21,912 bases of DNA from an uncultured Pirellulaceae bacterium (GTDB lineage: Bacteria; Planctomycetota; Planctomycetia; Pirellulales; Pirellulaceae), in the NCBI GenBank assembly GCA_934278005.1, contig CAKQWG010000042.1, forward strand, positions 1 to 21,912, in the 5' to 3' direction. Position numbers and translations under genes: made by a program. The notes beneath the pieces were generated by a model that saw only the letters and a list, made by a program, of their open reading frames with translations, was not told where the DNA came from and ran no database searches. Positions 7,425-14,713 of the stretch are shown here, piece after piece; position 1 is the first letter of the stretch, and each line of letters begins with the position of its first letter.

Positions 7425-9053
7425 TCAGCGTTGGGCTGCTGCGCGTTGGCTGGCGGCCGTCTGCTTGGGCGGCTCGGATGTTGCATCGGACGAGCTCGGC
7501 GGCTTGGGCAGGTCGGGCAACCACTGGAAGCTGTCGGCGAGCTGATCGTCGGCCGCTCCAAAGCGGTCGGTGACCGTTCCGCCCATCGTGAAGACCAGCG
7601 CCAGGCGGCGCCCGCTGTCATCGGACAGGTGGGTATAGACCCACTGAATGGGCACCTGCTCTAACTCGCCCGTCACCACGATACGCATCATCCGCAGGTT
7701 GTTGGAGGTGACCTTTTCGGCCGATTCCAAAAACTCCCCGAAACCGGTCCCCAGCAGAGTCCGGATGTCCGCCTGCAGCCCCTCCATGGTCAACTGCTGA
7801 CCCGCCTCAAGTTCGGCCAAGCGATTGACCGAGCACTGGGCGATGACGGTATTATTCTCAACCATCCTCAAGATTGCTTCTTCGGGCGAGTCGCGATGGA
7901 CGTGCCACCGACGATCGGCGAGCATCGAGTAGCGCCCGGCCACAGATTTGAGTTGCACCAGCCAGCGACCGGCATCATCGCTAGCCGCCAGCCCACGCAA
8001 GGCATCCGCTGTGGTAGCGATTTTAGGTTCGGTCTCGTCGCGTATCAGACGCACACGCGCCGTGATGTCGAAGCCCGGCTCTGCTTGGCTAACCTGCCGA
8101 ACCTCTTTGATGACCACGCCCAGCCATGTTACCAGAGCGCACTGGCTAGCCAATTTGACTTGAAAATTACCGTCGATCTGCAGCCGTGTCGGGACGCTAT
8201 TCGCAGTAGCATCCAGCTCGCCTTTGAGCAGCACTGTAGCGACGCCTTGCTCTACCTTGGAGATCTTAGCCACCAGTGTTGAACTATGCACTGCGTCCAA
8301 GTTGAACAGTCGTTGAGCGCTGTCCGCTGCGATCTCCCATGATGAATCAGCTCGGGCTGGTTGGAGCGGTAGCAGCAATTCCAGCGATGACGAGTCGACC
8401 GGCGAATGTAGCAGTTGCACTTCGTGGCTGCTCAGTGGCCGCGCCTCGCAGTACTGCTGCCACAGGCCATGGTGTGGCAGCAAGCGCGTTTTGACGCAGT
8501 CGGGCCTGAGCTTATTAGTGGAGGACTTGCCCGAAATCCAGGTCTCGGCCTGTGCCTCATTGTAGTGACGCTCGGCTGCAGCGGCCACCGAACCATGGGG
8601 CCTGGGCTGCGGCTCCGGCAGTGCGCCTGATTCGCCGTGAGGCTGTACTAGGCTAGCGGCGTCGCTGCTGCTGCTGGACAAGGCAATTTTTTCAAAATAA
8701 TCCAGCGTCGACTTGCCCTTGAGCTCGATGGGCTTCGCGGCCGGTGTGGCCTCTGTGGCCGCTGCTGGGGACTTGGATTCGGCTTCGTCGACGCGCAGGC
8801 TGCCAGACAATTCGAGGACGATCTTGGTCCGTGTATTGAGCTCCAAGTTGCCGCTGGGCCGCATCAACAGCACCTTGGCTTGGGGTGCAGTAGCAGGCTT
8901 GGCCGATGGGCTGGGCTGGTTGGTTTGTGCCGCGGCGCGACCAACCACTAGCGACGTGCCTAGGCCCAGCGACAGGCCGTGCACAAACTGGCGGCGTGAA
9001 AGCCATGCAGGAAGCTGAGAGGAAAATAGCTGGGGGCGCAGTCGCTGTGTCAT
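7425..9053 (-). CDS. Uncharacterised secreted protein with Tat-like signal
   Basis: I do not recognise this 542-residue protein. SRRQF at residues 19-23 followed by a hydrophobic stretch (GLSLGLGTSLVVG) fits a twin-arginine signal, with likely cleavage around residue 42 (AAA/Q). Residues ~43-175 are low in complexity and rich in Ala, Ser, Pro and Gln. A longer folded part (about 230-510) follows, with many alternating strands. The C-terminal ~30 residues are again disordered (Pro, Ser, Ala, Gln). No cofactor or catalytic motif is visible, so the Tat signal may reflect planctomycete habit and not a bound cofactor. The ATG at 9053 is preceded by GGAG with a 6-nt spacer. The gene is divergent from the sigma factor across a 656-nt spacer. 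Confidence 0.8.
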   Translation of the reverse strand: MTQRLRPQLFSSQLPAWLSRRQFVHGLSLGLGTSLVVGRAAAQTNQPSPSAKPATAPQAKVLLMRPSGNLELNTRTKIVLELSGSLRVDEAESKSPAAATEATPAAKPIELKGKSTLDYFEKIALSSSSSDAASLVQPHGESGALPEPQPRPHGSVAAAAERHYNEAQAETWISGKSSTNKLRPDCVKTRLLPHHGLWQQYCEARPLSSHEVQLLHSPVDSSSLELLLPLQPARADSSWEIAADSAQRLFNLDAVHSSTLVAKISKVEQGVATVLLKGELDATANSVPTRLQIDGNFQVKLASQCALVTWLGVVIKEVRQVSQAEPGFDITARVRLIRDETEPKIATTADALRGLAASDDAGRWLVQLKSVAGRYSMLADRRWHVHRDSPEEAILRMVENNTVIAQCSVNRLAELEAGQQLTMEGLQADIRTLLGTGFGEFLESAEKVTSNNLRMMRIVVTGELEQVPIQWVYTHLSDDSGRRLALVFTMGGTVTDRFGAADDQLADSFQWLPDLPKPPSSSDATSEPPKQTAASQRAAAQR

Positions 9054-9709
9054 TGGTCACTCCATGGGCTCGTCAAACGCAGGCTCATCAGGTGCGGGTG
9101 ACACGCGGCATTTACAGCCCTGCGACAGCACCCGCCTACGCTAACAATCTTCGGCATACCGCGCCGTTAAAATCAGCCAACTCGCGCCACATGGCACAAT
9201 TCGGCCTCGCATCAGCCTGCCCAGCGTCTCAACGCGGTGTCTCACTGTGAGGCAACGAGTTGTCACTTTTTCAGACACTTTGGACATTTTTACAAAAAAC
9301 GGCTACGGAGGACTTGACAGTCCAAGCCCGGGCAAATCGCGCAAGGTCTTACTGGGTATCGACTTGCGCCAAACGCCGTAAAACAAATCCCAACTGTCGA
9401 ACCTATGGCCCCGGTTTTGCATCTCTCCATCTAACGAGACAATCATGACAGCTAAGTGTTCATAGATGACCGCTGGCTGCGTCACACTACCAGTACAAAT
9501 TGCTCGATTGCCACCATCATGAAGACGGCAATCCATGATAGATTGGTAGCCACGCGGCGTAGGGCGGCGAACAACGCTTGATGATTGGCGGCTTTTTATT
9601 GCAGGATCCCAGGATGGGATTCTTGCCCAGCCGCGGGAGAGTGTTGGCGGTCGGAAACCGCAGGGAATGGATTTGGCACTCTCGCGCATGCAGGGAAAGG
9701 TATTGTCCG
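9054..9709. other. Long divergent spacer upstream of the sigma factor
   Basis: This spacer of 656 nt must carry the promoters of the Tat-signal gene (minus) and the sigma factor (plus). I find no convincing gene in it. An open frame to the right extends the sigma gene to 9578 but looks non-homologous. Sequence features include a perfect inverted repeat CTCAC-T-GTGAG (9241-9251), an AT-rich stretch (9261-9300), and TTGACA (9314-9319) inside the small inverted repeat GGACT-TGAC-AGTCC, with no good -10 element at 17 nt. A hairpin-like ATCCCA/TGGGAT lies near 9604-9618. No RNA family was recognised. Confidence 0.5.
9241..9251. promoter_or_regulatory. Perfect 5+1+5 inverted repeat, possible operator
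   Basis: CTCAC-T-GTGAG reads the same on both strands around a single central base. It lies just before an AT-rich tract in the long divergent spacer, where a regulator of either neighbour could bind. A palindrome this short arises easily by chance, so this is only a candidate. Confidence 0.2.
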
Positions 9710-11380
9710 ATGCATCACGATTACCGCATCGCTTTGATTCGAGAACTACGCGACCACCAAGTGCGCTACGCTCCGCGCGGCAAACGGCTCGAACAGGCCG
9801 AGAGAGCCGAACGACTGCTCGGTGAACTGGATATGGTGCGTGAATATCCTTACGAGTTCATCTATTTCCGCGTGACTGATTATCGTCCCGAGGAGAACTG
9901 TCGCAAATTGGTGCGCGGCGAGGACGCTGCTCACGACTTGCGACTGTTCGTAGAGGATGTCACCGATTCGCTGAATCTGCGCGTCGAGGAGATCTCAGAG
10001 CCGGTTCACACCGTAGAGGACTTGAGCCGCATGTTCAATGTCTCTACCAAAACCATCTCTCGCTGGCGCGATCAGGGGCTGGTCAGCCGCCGCTTCGTCC
10101 GCGATGGCCGCAAGCGAGTAGGCTTTCTTCACAGCAGTGTGGAACGCTTCGTGGCGCGACATCGCGATCGAGTGCGCCGCGGCGAGCGCTTTAGCCAGCT
10201 CTCAGCCGACGAGCGAACAGAGATCATCGAGCGTTCGCGCCGGGCGGCCGCCGATGGGGCAAACCTCTCAGACGTTTCCCGGCAAGTCGCCGCGGCACTG
10301 GGACGCAGCGTCGAGACAATCCGTTATACGCTCAAAAACCATGACCGGAAAAATCCTGAACTAGCGGTGTTTCCCGATTTCCGTCCCGAACTATCCGAAG
10401 CGGACAGAATGGCCATCTACGCACAGTACCAGCGCGGCGCAGGCATCAATCAATTGACTCGCCAATACGTGCGCAAGCGCAGCACCATCGTGCGGATCAT
10501 CAATGAGCAGCGAGCTGCGGAGCTCATGCTTTTGCCGCTGGACTATATACCCAATGAACTGTTCGCCTCAGCCGACGAAGCCGCCGAGCAGGAAATCTTG
10601 AGCGAAGTTCCCGAGGCGATCATTCCGCCGCGCAAGGTAGCGGCACCCGGCGGCCTGCCAACCTACTTGGCTTCGCTGTACGACGTGCAGTTGCTCACTC
10701 GCGAACAAGAGTACCATCTGTTCCGACAGATGAACTACTTGAAGTTCAAAGCGGACACCTTGCGCAAACAGTTGATTCCGACCGCTCCAGCGGTAGGCAT
10801 CATGGATCAGATCGATCAACTCTACCAACGCGTGGTCGATGTTAAGAACAAGATTGTGCAGGCCAACTTAAGGTTGGTAGTTTCCATCTCCAAACGTCAC
10901 ATGAAGAGCTCGGACGATTTCTTTGACCTGGTCAGCGATGGCAATATGTCGCTGTTCCGCGCCGTGGAGAAGTTCGACTACTCACGTGGCAACAAGTTCA
11001 GCACGTATGCTAGCTGGGCCATCATGAAGAACTTTGCGCGGTCGATCCCCGGCGAATTCAAGCACAAAGATCGTTTCCGCACCACCGGAGACGAATTGTT
11101 TATGGCTCACGAGGATAACCGCAGCAATCACTTCGCTGCGGAGATCGCTCAAAAGACGCGCGAGAAGCAGATCAACCGCATCCTGCACCAACTCGATCAG
11201 CGCGAGCAGCAGATTATCATTCGCCGCTTCGGACTGGACCACACCCAAGAGCCGCTGACGCTTAAGGAAGTGGGCGCCGAGCTGGGTGTCACCAAGGAAC
11301 GCATTCGCCAGCTAGAAGCCCGCGCGCTGAGCAAGCTCCGCGAAGCCGCCAGCTTTGAGAAAATCGAACTTCCCGATTAA
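9710..11380 (+). CDS. Sigma-70-type RNA polymerase sigma factor with multi-HTH N-terminus
   Basis: This protein is predicted to direct RNA polymerase to a promoter class. From the ATG at 9710 it has 556 residues. GGGAAAGG lies about 9 nt upstream, and the longer frame to 9578 adds 44 unconvincing residues. Residues 101-145 form a MerR/excisionase-like helix-turn-helix (VEDLSRMFNVSTKTISRWRD). About 163-212 and 227-270 look like two further HTH modules. A region 1.2-like segment spans ~314-345. Region 2 spans ~378-447, with NLRLVVSISKRH, DLVSDGNMSLFRAVEKFDY and KFSTYASWAI. Region 4 spans ~488-546, with LTLKEVGAELGVTKERIRQL as its -35-binding HTH. The stretch between regions 2 and 4 is only ~40 residues, so a normal region 3 seems absent. 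It is neither a standard RpoD nor an ECF factor. I know of planctomycete relatives with an N-terminal HTH, but not of a characterised role. Confidence 0.9.
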   Translation: MHHDYRIALIRELRDHQVRYAPRGKRLEQAERAERLLGELDMVREYPYEFIYFRVTDYRPEENCRKLVRGEDAAHDLRLFVEDVTDSLNLRVEEISEPVHTVEDLSRMFNVSTKTISRWRDQGLVSRRFVRDGRKRVGFLHSSVERFVARHRDRVRRGERFSQLSADERTEIIERSRRAAADGANLSDVSRQVAAALGRSVETIRYTLKNHDRKNPELAVFPDFRPELSEADRMAIYAQYQRGAGINQLTRQYVRKRSTIVRIINEQRAAELMLLPLDYIPNELFASADEAAEQEILSEVPEAIIPPRKVAAPGGLPTYLASLYDVQLLTREQEYHLFRQMNYLKFKADTLRKQLIPTAPAVGIMDQIDQLYQRVVDVKNKIVQANLRLVVSISKRHMKSSDDFFDLVSDGNMSLFRAVEKFDYSRGNKFSTYASWAIMKNFARSIPGEFKHKDRFRTTGDELFMAHEDNRSNHFAAEIAQKTREKQINRILHQLDQREQQIIIRRFGLDHTQEPLTLKEVGAELGVTKERIRQLEARALSKLREAASFEKIELPD

Positions 11381-11394
11381 CGTTCGAGGCTTTC

Positions 11395-11421
11395 GAAGAG
11401 GTTGAAGAGGTTGAAGAGGTT
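11395..11421. repeat. Three exact copies of a 9-nt tandem repeat
   Basis: GAAGAGGTT occurs at 11395-11403, 11404-11412 and 11413-11421, starting 15 nt after the sigma factor stop codon. It is non-coding here. The period of 9 would be in frame if it were ever read through. Confidence 0.9.
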
Positions 11422-11426
11422 GAACT

Positions 11427-11462
11427 CGACCAGCCGTTTGGCCTTCGCCACGCGGCTGGTTG
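11427..11462. terminator. Stable hairpin between converging genes, possible bidirectional terminator
   Basis: ACCAGCCG (11429-11436) pairs perfectly with CGGCTGGT (11453-11460). The stem extends by a G-U and a C-G pair to 11427/11462. The loop contains a second small stem, GGC-CTTC-GCC. It stands about 50 nt past the sigma factor stop and about 140 nt past the stop of the opposing gene. No U tract follows on either strand, so it may be Rho-assisted, a 3'-end stabiliser, or unrelated to termination. Confidence 0.4.
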
Positions 11463-11518
11463 CATATGTCTTACCGGCGCAACGCTTCCGCGGCTCACAT
11501 CACTGAACGCGGCGTCAT

Positions 11519-11573
11519 GCGCTGCGCTGCGCTGCGCTGCGCTGAGCTGAGCTGAGCTGAGCTGAGCTGAGCT
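11519..11573. repeat. Pentanucleotide array: five GCGCT then six GAGCT
   Basis: Uninterrupted 5-nt repeats run for 55 bases: GCGCT x5 (11519-11543), then GAGCT x6 (11544-11573), without loss of phase. The two halves differ by one base per unit. This suggests that a point change was spread by slippage. The array ends 30 nt from the stop of the proline-rich membrane protein gene and is outside any supported gene. Confidence 0.95.
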
Positions 11574-11602
11574 GCTTTAGTTGTCCAGCCGCGGACGGCT
11601 CA

Positions 11603-12451
11603 TTAGCTTGGCCTCGGCGTTGCCGCGGCCTCCGCTTCGGCGTCGCCCCCAGGCTCGTTAATGGCACTCGGCCTAATTGACTTAGGAGTCAGGATCAGTT
11701 TGTCGCCTTCGATGGCAAGTCGCTCAAACTGGTCGATCATCTGTGCCAGCTCTGCATTTTGTTCCACATCCTTGGCCAAGTTGTGCTTGCGAAGCCCTTG
11801 CATGACAGACTCTGGAATGACATATCCGTTGGCTTCAGCGCTGTCGAGCGTAACGACCAAATCGCCGTTCTCCAAGGTCGCATTAATGTTTGCCGAGGCA
11901 TTGAAGAATCGCCCCTCAGCACCGGGAACCATGTCGGCCGGGAAACTCACCTCAGCTTGAATCATCCCGTCTTTGATCGTCACAAAGACTCGTCCGCGCA
12001 GCTTCTCTTCCTGGCTGAGCAGCGCGTTGAGTTCTTCCGAGTTGAGCACTAGGGGCTCAGGCGCCTCTCCTTGCTCTACCGTTTCTTGGAACGATTCAAC
12101 GCGAGTTTCCAGCTCCTCCAGCTCTGCGGGGCTGAGTTCAACTACGGGCAGTTGCCGAGGTTCCAACGAGGTGAGCTGGTTGATCTGCTGCTTATAGAGT
12201 CGGAACGCCCCGAAACCCACGACAATCACCAGCACAAGTGACAGCAGCATGGCTCCTAGACATCCGCTCCACAAACAGCCCCATTTAAAAGGTTTATCAG
12301 CCGGAACTACACGCGGCGGTTCGCGCTGCGAATCGTAGGGCGGTGGATCCGTCGGAGTAGGTTCATAGGGCGCAGGCTCAGAGGGTGTAGGTTCACGCGG
12401 AAGAGCGTCAAACACTCCAGGGTCTAACGGGGGCCGACTCACAAACGCCAT
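11603..12451 (-). CDS. Proline-rich single-pass membrane protein, function unknown
   Basis: I do not recognise a named family for this 282-residue protein. Residues 1-55 are proline-rich, with repeats of the type EPTPSEP, YEPTPTDPPPY and REPP, and should be a disordered cytoplasmic tail. Residues ~58-84 are a single transmembrane helix preceded by GCLWSGCLG. Residues ~95-265 are predicted to be outside: a short acidic helix (PAELEELETRVESFQE), then a domain with LNSEELNALLSQ, VTIKDGMIQAEVSFPADM and LEGDLVVTLD-like strands. The layout (one helix, then a small outer domain whose strands alternate with polar turns) is loosely like YpmS/DUF2140 proteins, but I would not assign it. The ATG at 12451 has AGAAGG directly next to it. 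The heme lipoprotein gene ends 61 nt upstream on the same strand, so the two may be co-transcribed. Confidence 0.8.
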   Translation of the reverse strand: MAFVSRPPLDPGVFDALPREPTPSEPAPYEPTPTDPPPYDSQREPPRVVPADKPFKWGCLWSGCLGAMLLSLVLVIVVGFGAFRLYKQQINQLTSLEPRQLPVVELSPAELEELETRVESFQETVEQGEAPEPLVLNSEELNALLSQEEKLRGRVFVTIKDGMIQAEVSFPADMVPGAEGRFFNASANINATLENGDLVVTLDSAEANGYVIPESVMQGLRKHNLAKDVEQNAELAQMIDQFERLAIEGDKLILTPKSIRPSAINEPGGDAEAEAAATPRPS

Positions 12452-12512
12452 CCTTCTCTAGGGAACGGAAGATCCAATCTGCCTCACGACAGCTTATTAC
12501 TGCACAGCTTAC

Positions 12513-14390
12513 TCACTGTCCAGCCAGCACGGCATCGAGCACCAGCCGGCGATCAGCCAGTGTGCCACTGGCCAGCGCCAAGCCTTCATTGCCACGCAGG
12601 ATAATCTGATAAACCTGAGCCAACTCGTTATCCGTCAGCAGCTGCATCGAATGATAGAGCCGAGCTTCGAAGAGCTTCATTAAATTGCTGACCTGGGGAT
12701 CGACCAGAAGCTGGCGAATACGATCCTGAGCATGCTCGGGCTTGAGAGCCGGCAGGTCGGTCATGGCTACTTTTTCATCGAAGCTGGCGAAGAAGCGATC
12801 GATGTTTTTGCCGACCGCATCGTTGTCGATGCCGCGCAACTTGTCGCGCTCTATATCGACATTGACCAAGGTACCGGTGGCCGCGACGTTCTTGCCATCC
12901 AGGCCCATGAATCGCAAACGCGTGGAGTTCTCGATCAAATTACCGCGGCGTTTGTGAACTGCTTTGACTTCGAACAAGAACAAGCCGTCGTATCCTTGAT
13001 CTTTGGCCTGCTGAAGCAGTTCGGTTTGACTACCTGTTCCGATGAACACCAGGCCGGGAGTAGCCACAGTCCCTTTAGTGATCGGCTTATTGGCAGCTTT
13101 AGCCGAGCCTGGACCGCCGCCACCGTCTGCGCCAGGGTAAGCCCCGCCGCCGTAACCTCCACCACCAGCCATACCACCAGCCATCTCCCCGCCGTAGTTA
13201 CCCATCATACCCATCGAGTTCATGCCGCTGGCGCTCGCCGCAGGTGCCGCCGCCGGCTCGACATCTTTAAATGGCGTGCCCAGTTTCCCAGCCATCCAGC
13301 GGCTTTCAAAACTGGTCGCCAGCGCGGCACCGAAGTCTCCGGTGAGTTGCTGAAAGGTGCGTTCGGTCGAGCCGGCTTCGTTGGGTCCGCCCGGCGACAT
13401 GCCCATGCCAGCCATTGCCCCACCGTAACCGCCACCGCCACCGCCGGCCTGCGAGACGCCAATGGGCTTGAGGTCAGATAGGCCCTCGGGTGCATCCACG
13501 GCTACCCCTACCGCGAAGCGAAGCACTAAGGCAGGGCGGAGATTGAGCGTCGACCACCGCGTCTGAGAGAGCGTCTCGGCGGCTACATCGGCGTCGGCTG
13601 CGATGGCCTGCGCGTAGAGCAGCTTGACGGCTTGAGCTTCTTTGCCTGTGCTATACGCATATTCGGCCTGCGACAAGTAATCGCGATCTGGCAAAGGTAC
13701 AAAGTCAGCTTTAATCAGGGCACTCTTGATCCAGGCCTGGACGGCCGACTGCTGCTTCGCATCCGGTCGCTGGGGAACGCTGGCCGGCGGCATCTGGCCG
13801 CTCTCTAACTGCTCCAGCACAGCGTGCCAAGCGGTCGCGTTTCCCGTGTGCGACAAGTCATCGGTCAAAACATCCAGTCGCACCTCTCCCTGGGTTTGCT
13901 GGGGCCCATGGCAGGAGATGCAGTTGGAGCGGACGAACTGCATGGCGGTGGCGAACTGTGGTCCAGCGTTGCCGCCCGCAGCGCCCCCCATCGCATAGCC
14001 TCCCATGCCACTCTCGTCGCCCGCCCCGCCCATATAGAAGGCCGTAGGGTCGGACGAGGGCATCCCGGGCGATTTGCCTTCGGACATCATGCGCATTTGG
14101 TCCATCGATGACATCTCGGAGTAGGGTGTCTCCTGACTGATGGCACCCCCGTCGTCGCTGTAGGCGCCGCCCCCGTAGGCCTGACCACCCTTATCCCCGG
14201 CTGCGTCCTCTGACGAGTCCTGCTTGACCATCCCCGGCATCGCTGGAGCGTCAGCGGTCGGAGCTGGCTCGACTACTTCCGGCTCGGATCCACCACAGCC
14301 GAGCAGACACGCCGAGCACACGGCCAGCAGCCCCAGGCCAGCCCGATAACTTAACAGGCTGAGGCGTTTCGTAGTTATTGGTCGCGACAT
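12513..14390 (-). CDS. Planctomycete cytochrome c-type (PSCyt1-like) lipoprotein with glycine-rich inserts
   Basis: This is probably an envelope-anchored heme protein. Residues 1-32 form a lipoprotein signal with lipobox LLGC (Cys32), so Lnt and related enzymes would acylate it. Residues ~40-145 are disordered (Gly, Met, Ser, Asp). CISCH at 157-161 is a c-type heme motif, followed by GEVRLDVL and ESGQMPP, the pattern of the PSCyt1 domain, with Met200 a likely axial ligand. The segment ~160-225 matches that domain; the rest (~230-625) is unrecognised. It contains two Gly/Met/Ala/Tyr-rich tracts (315-340 and 385-430) and a conserved-looking end (LMKLFEARLYHSMQLLTDNE). The DUF1549/DUF1553-type partner domains common with PSCyt1 are absent. 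The ATG at 14390 is preceded by AAAAGG at 8 nt. It is divergent from the PVC-type dehydrogenase. Confidence 0.85.
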   Translation of the reverse strand: MSRPITTKRLSLLSYRAGLGLLAVCSACLLGCGGSEPEVVEPAPTADAPAMPGMVKQDSSEDAAGDKGGQAYGGGAYSDDGGAISQETPYSEMSSMDQMRMMSEGKSPGMPSSDPTAFYMGGAGDESGMGGYAMGGAAGGNAGPQFATAMQFVRSNCISCHGPQQTQGEVRLDVLTDDLSHTGNATAWHAVLEQLESGQMPPASVPQRPDAKQQSAVQAWIKSALIKADFVPLPDRDYLSQAEYAYSTGKEAQAVKLLYAQAIAADADVAAETLSQTRWSTLNLRPALVLRFAVGVAVDAPEGLSDLKPIGVSQAGGGGGGYGGAMAGMGMSPGGPNEAGSTERTFQQLTGDFGAALATSFESRWMAGKLGTPFKDVEPAAAPAASASGMNSMGMMGNYGGEMAGGMAGGGGYGGGAYPGADGGGGPGSAKAANKPITKGTVATPGLVFIGTGSQTELLQQAKDQGYDGLFLFEVKAVHKRRGNLIENSTRLRFMGLDGKNVAATGTLVNVDIERDKLRGIDNDAVGKNIDRFFASFDEKVAMTDLPALKPEHAQDRIRQLLVDPQVSNLMKLFEARLYHSMQLLTDNELAQVYQIILRGNEGLALASGTLADRRLVLDAVLAGQ

Positions 14391-14713
14391 GTTCGAAGCC
14401 TTTTGAACTCAAGAATGAACCTCAAGGGATGCCTCGCGCAGCGCAAGGCTGAACTGCCCGGCTGGCTTGAGGGCCCGGACATCTCAGGCCGTTCAAACGG
14501 CAACATCAACAATTTGCTACGGCGTTCGGTGGCCAGCCCCTGCATTATGCTTTTCTATTATGTCTGTTGGTCAGTTGAATGTCGAGCTTGTACGGCTAAT
14601 ATAGAAGCTGCTTCTGCGACTGATCATGCCTCCTTTGAGCCTGCCGACCGCTTTCAAGAAGCTGCCCGCCCGCCGCCTCAGCGCAACATTTCCCCCATAG
14701 AGTTAAGATTGCC
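14391..14713. other. Divergent promoter region between heme lipoprotein and dehydrogenase
   Basis: This spacer of 323 nt must supply promoters in both directions. An open frame from 14403 runs into the dehydrogenase gene in another phase, with no homology-like character, so I treat the region as non-coding. TATTAT at 14556-14561 is -10-like for the plus strand but has no good -35 at the right distance. No operator or RNA element was recognised. Confidence 0.45.

Larger units (their letters stand above)
11381..11602. other. Repeat-rich spacer between converging genes
   Basis: This 222-nt spacer separates the sigma factor (plus) from the proline-rich membrane protein (minus). It contains three exact 9-nt repeats, a long hairpin and an 11-unit pentanucleotide array, all listed separately. 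No gene is supported. Confidence 0.6.

Noticed and set aside
9314..9342. Sigma-70 promoter built on TTGACA at 9314-9319
   Set aside because: The bases 17 nt downstream do not resemble a -10 element, and the TTGACA sits within a small inverted repeat.
9303..9689. 128-residue frame on the minus strand in the spacer upstream of the sigma factor
   Set aside because: The product lacks any recognisable pattern and has no ribosome binding site that I can see; the spacer is better explained as regulatory.
9578..9709. Upstream extension of the sigma factor start to 9578
   Set aside because: It would add 44 residues with unstructured, Arg/Trp-rich character; the ATG at 9710 has a purine-rich site (GGGAAAGG) at a suitable distance and begins the homologous-looking part.
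12732..13481. 249-residue frame on the plus strand inside the heme lipoprotein gene
   Set aside because: It is antisense to the glycine-rich coding tracts, which generate long open frames by composition, and has no start context or motif.
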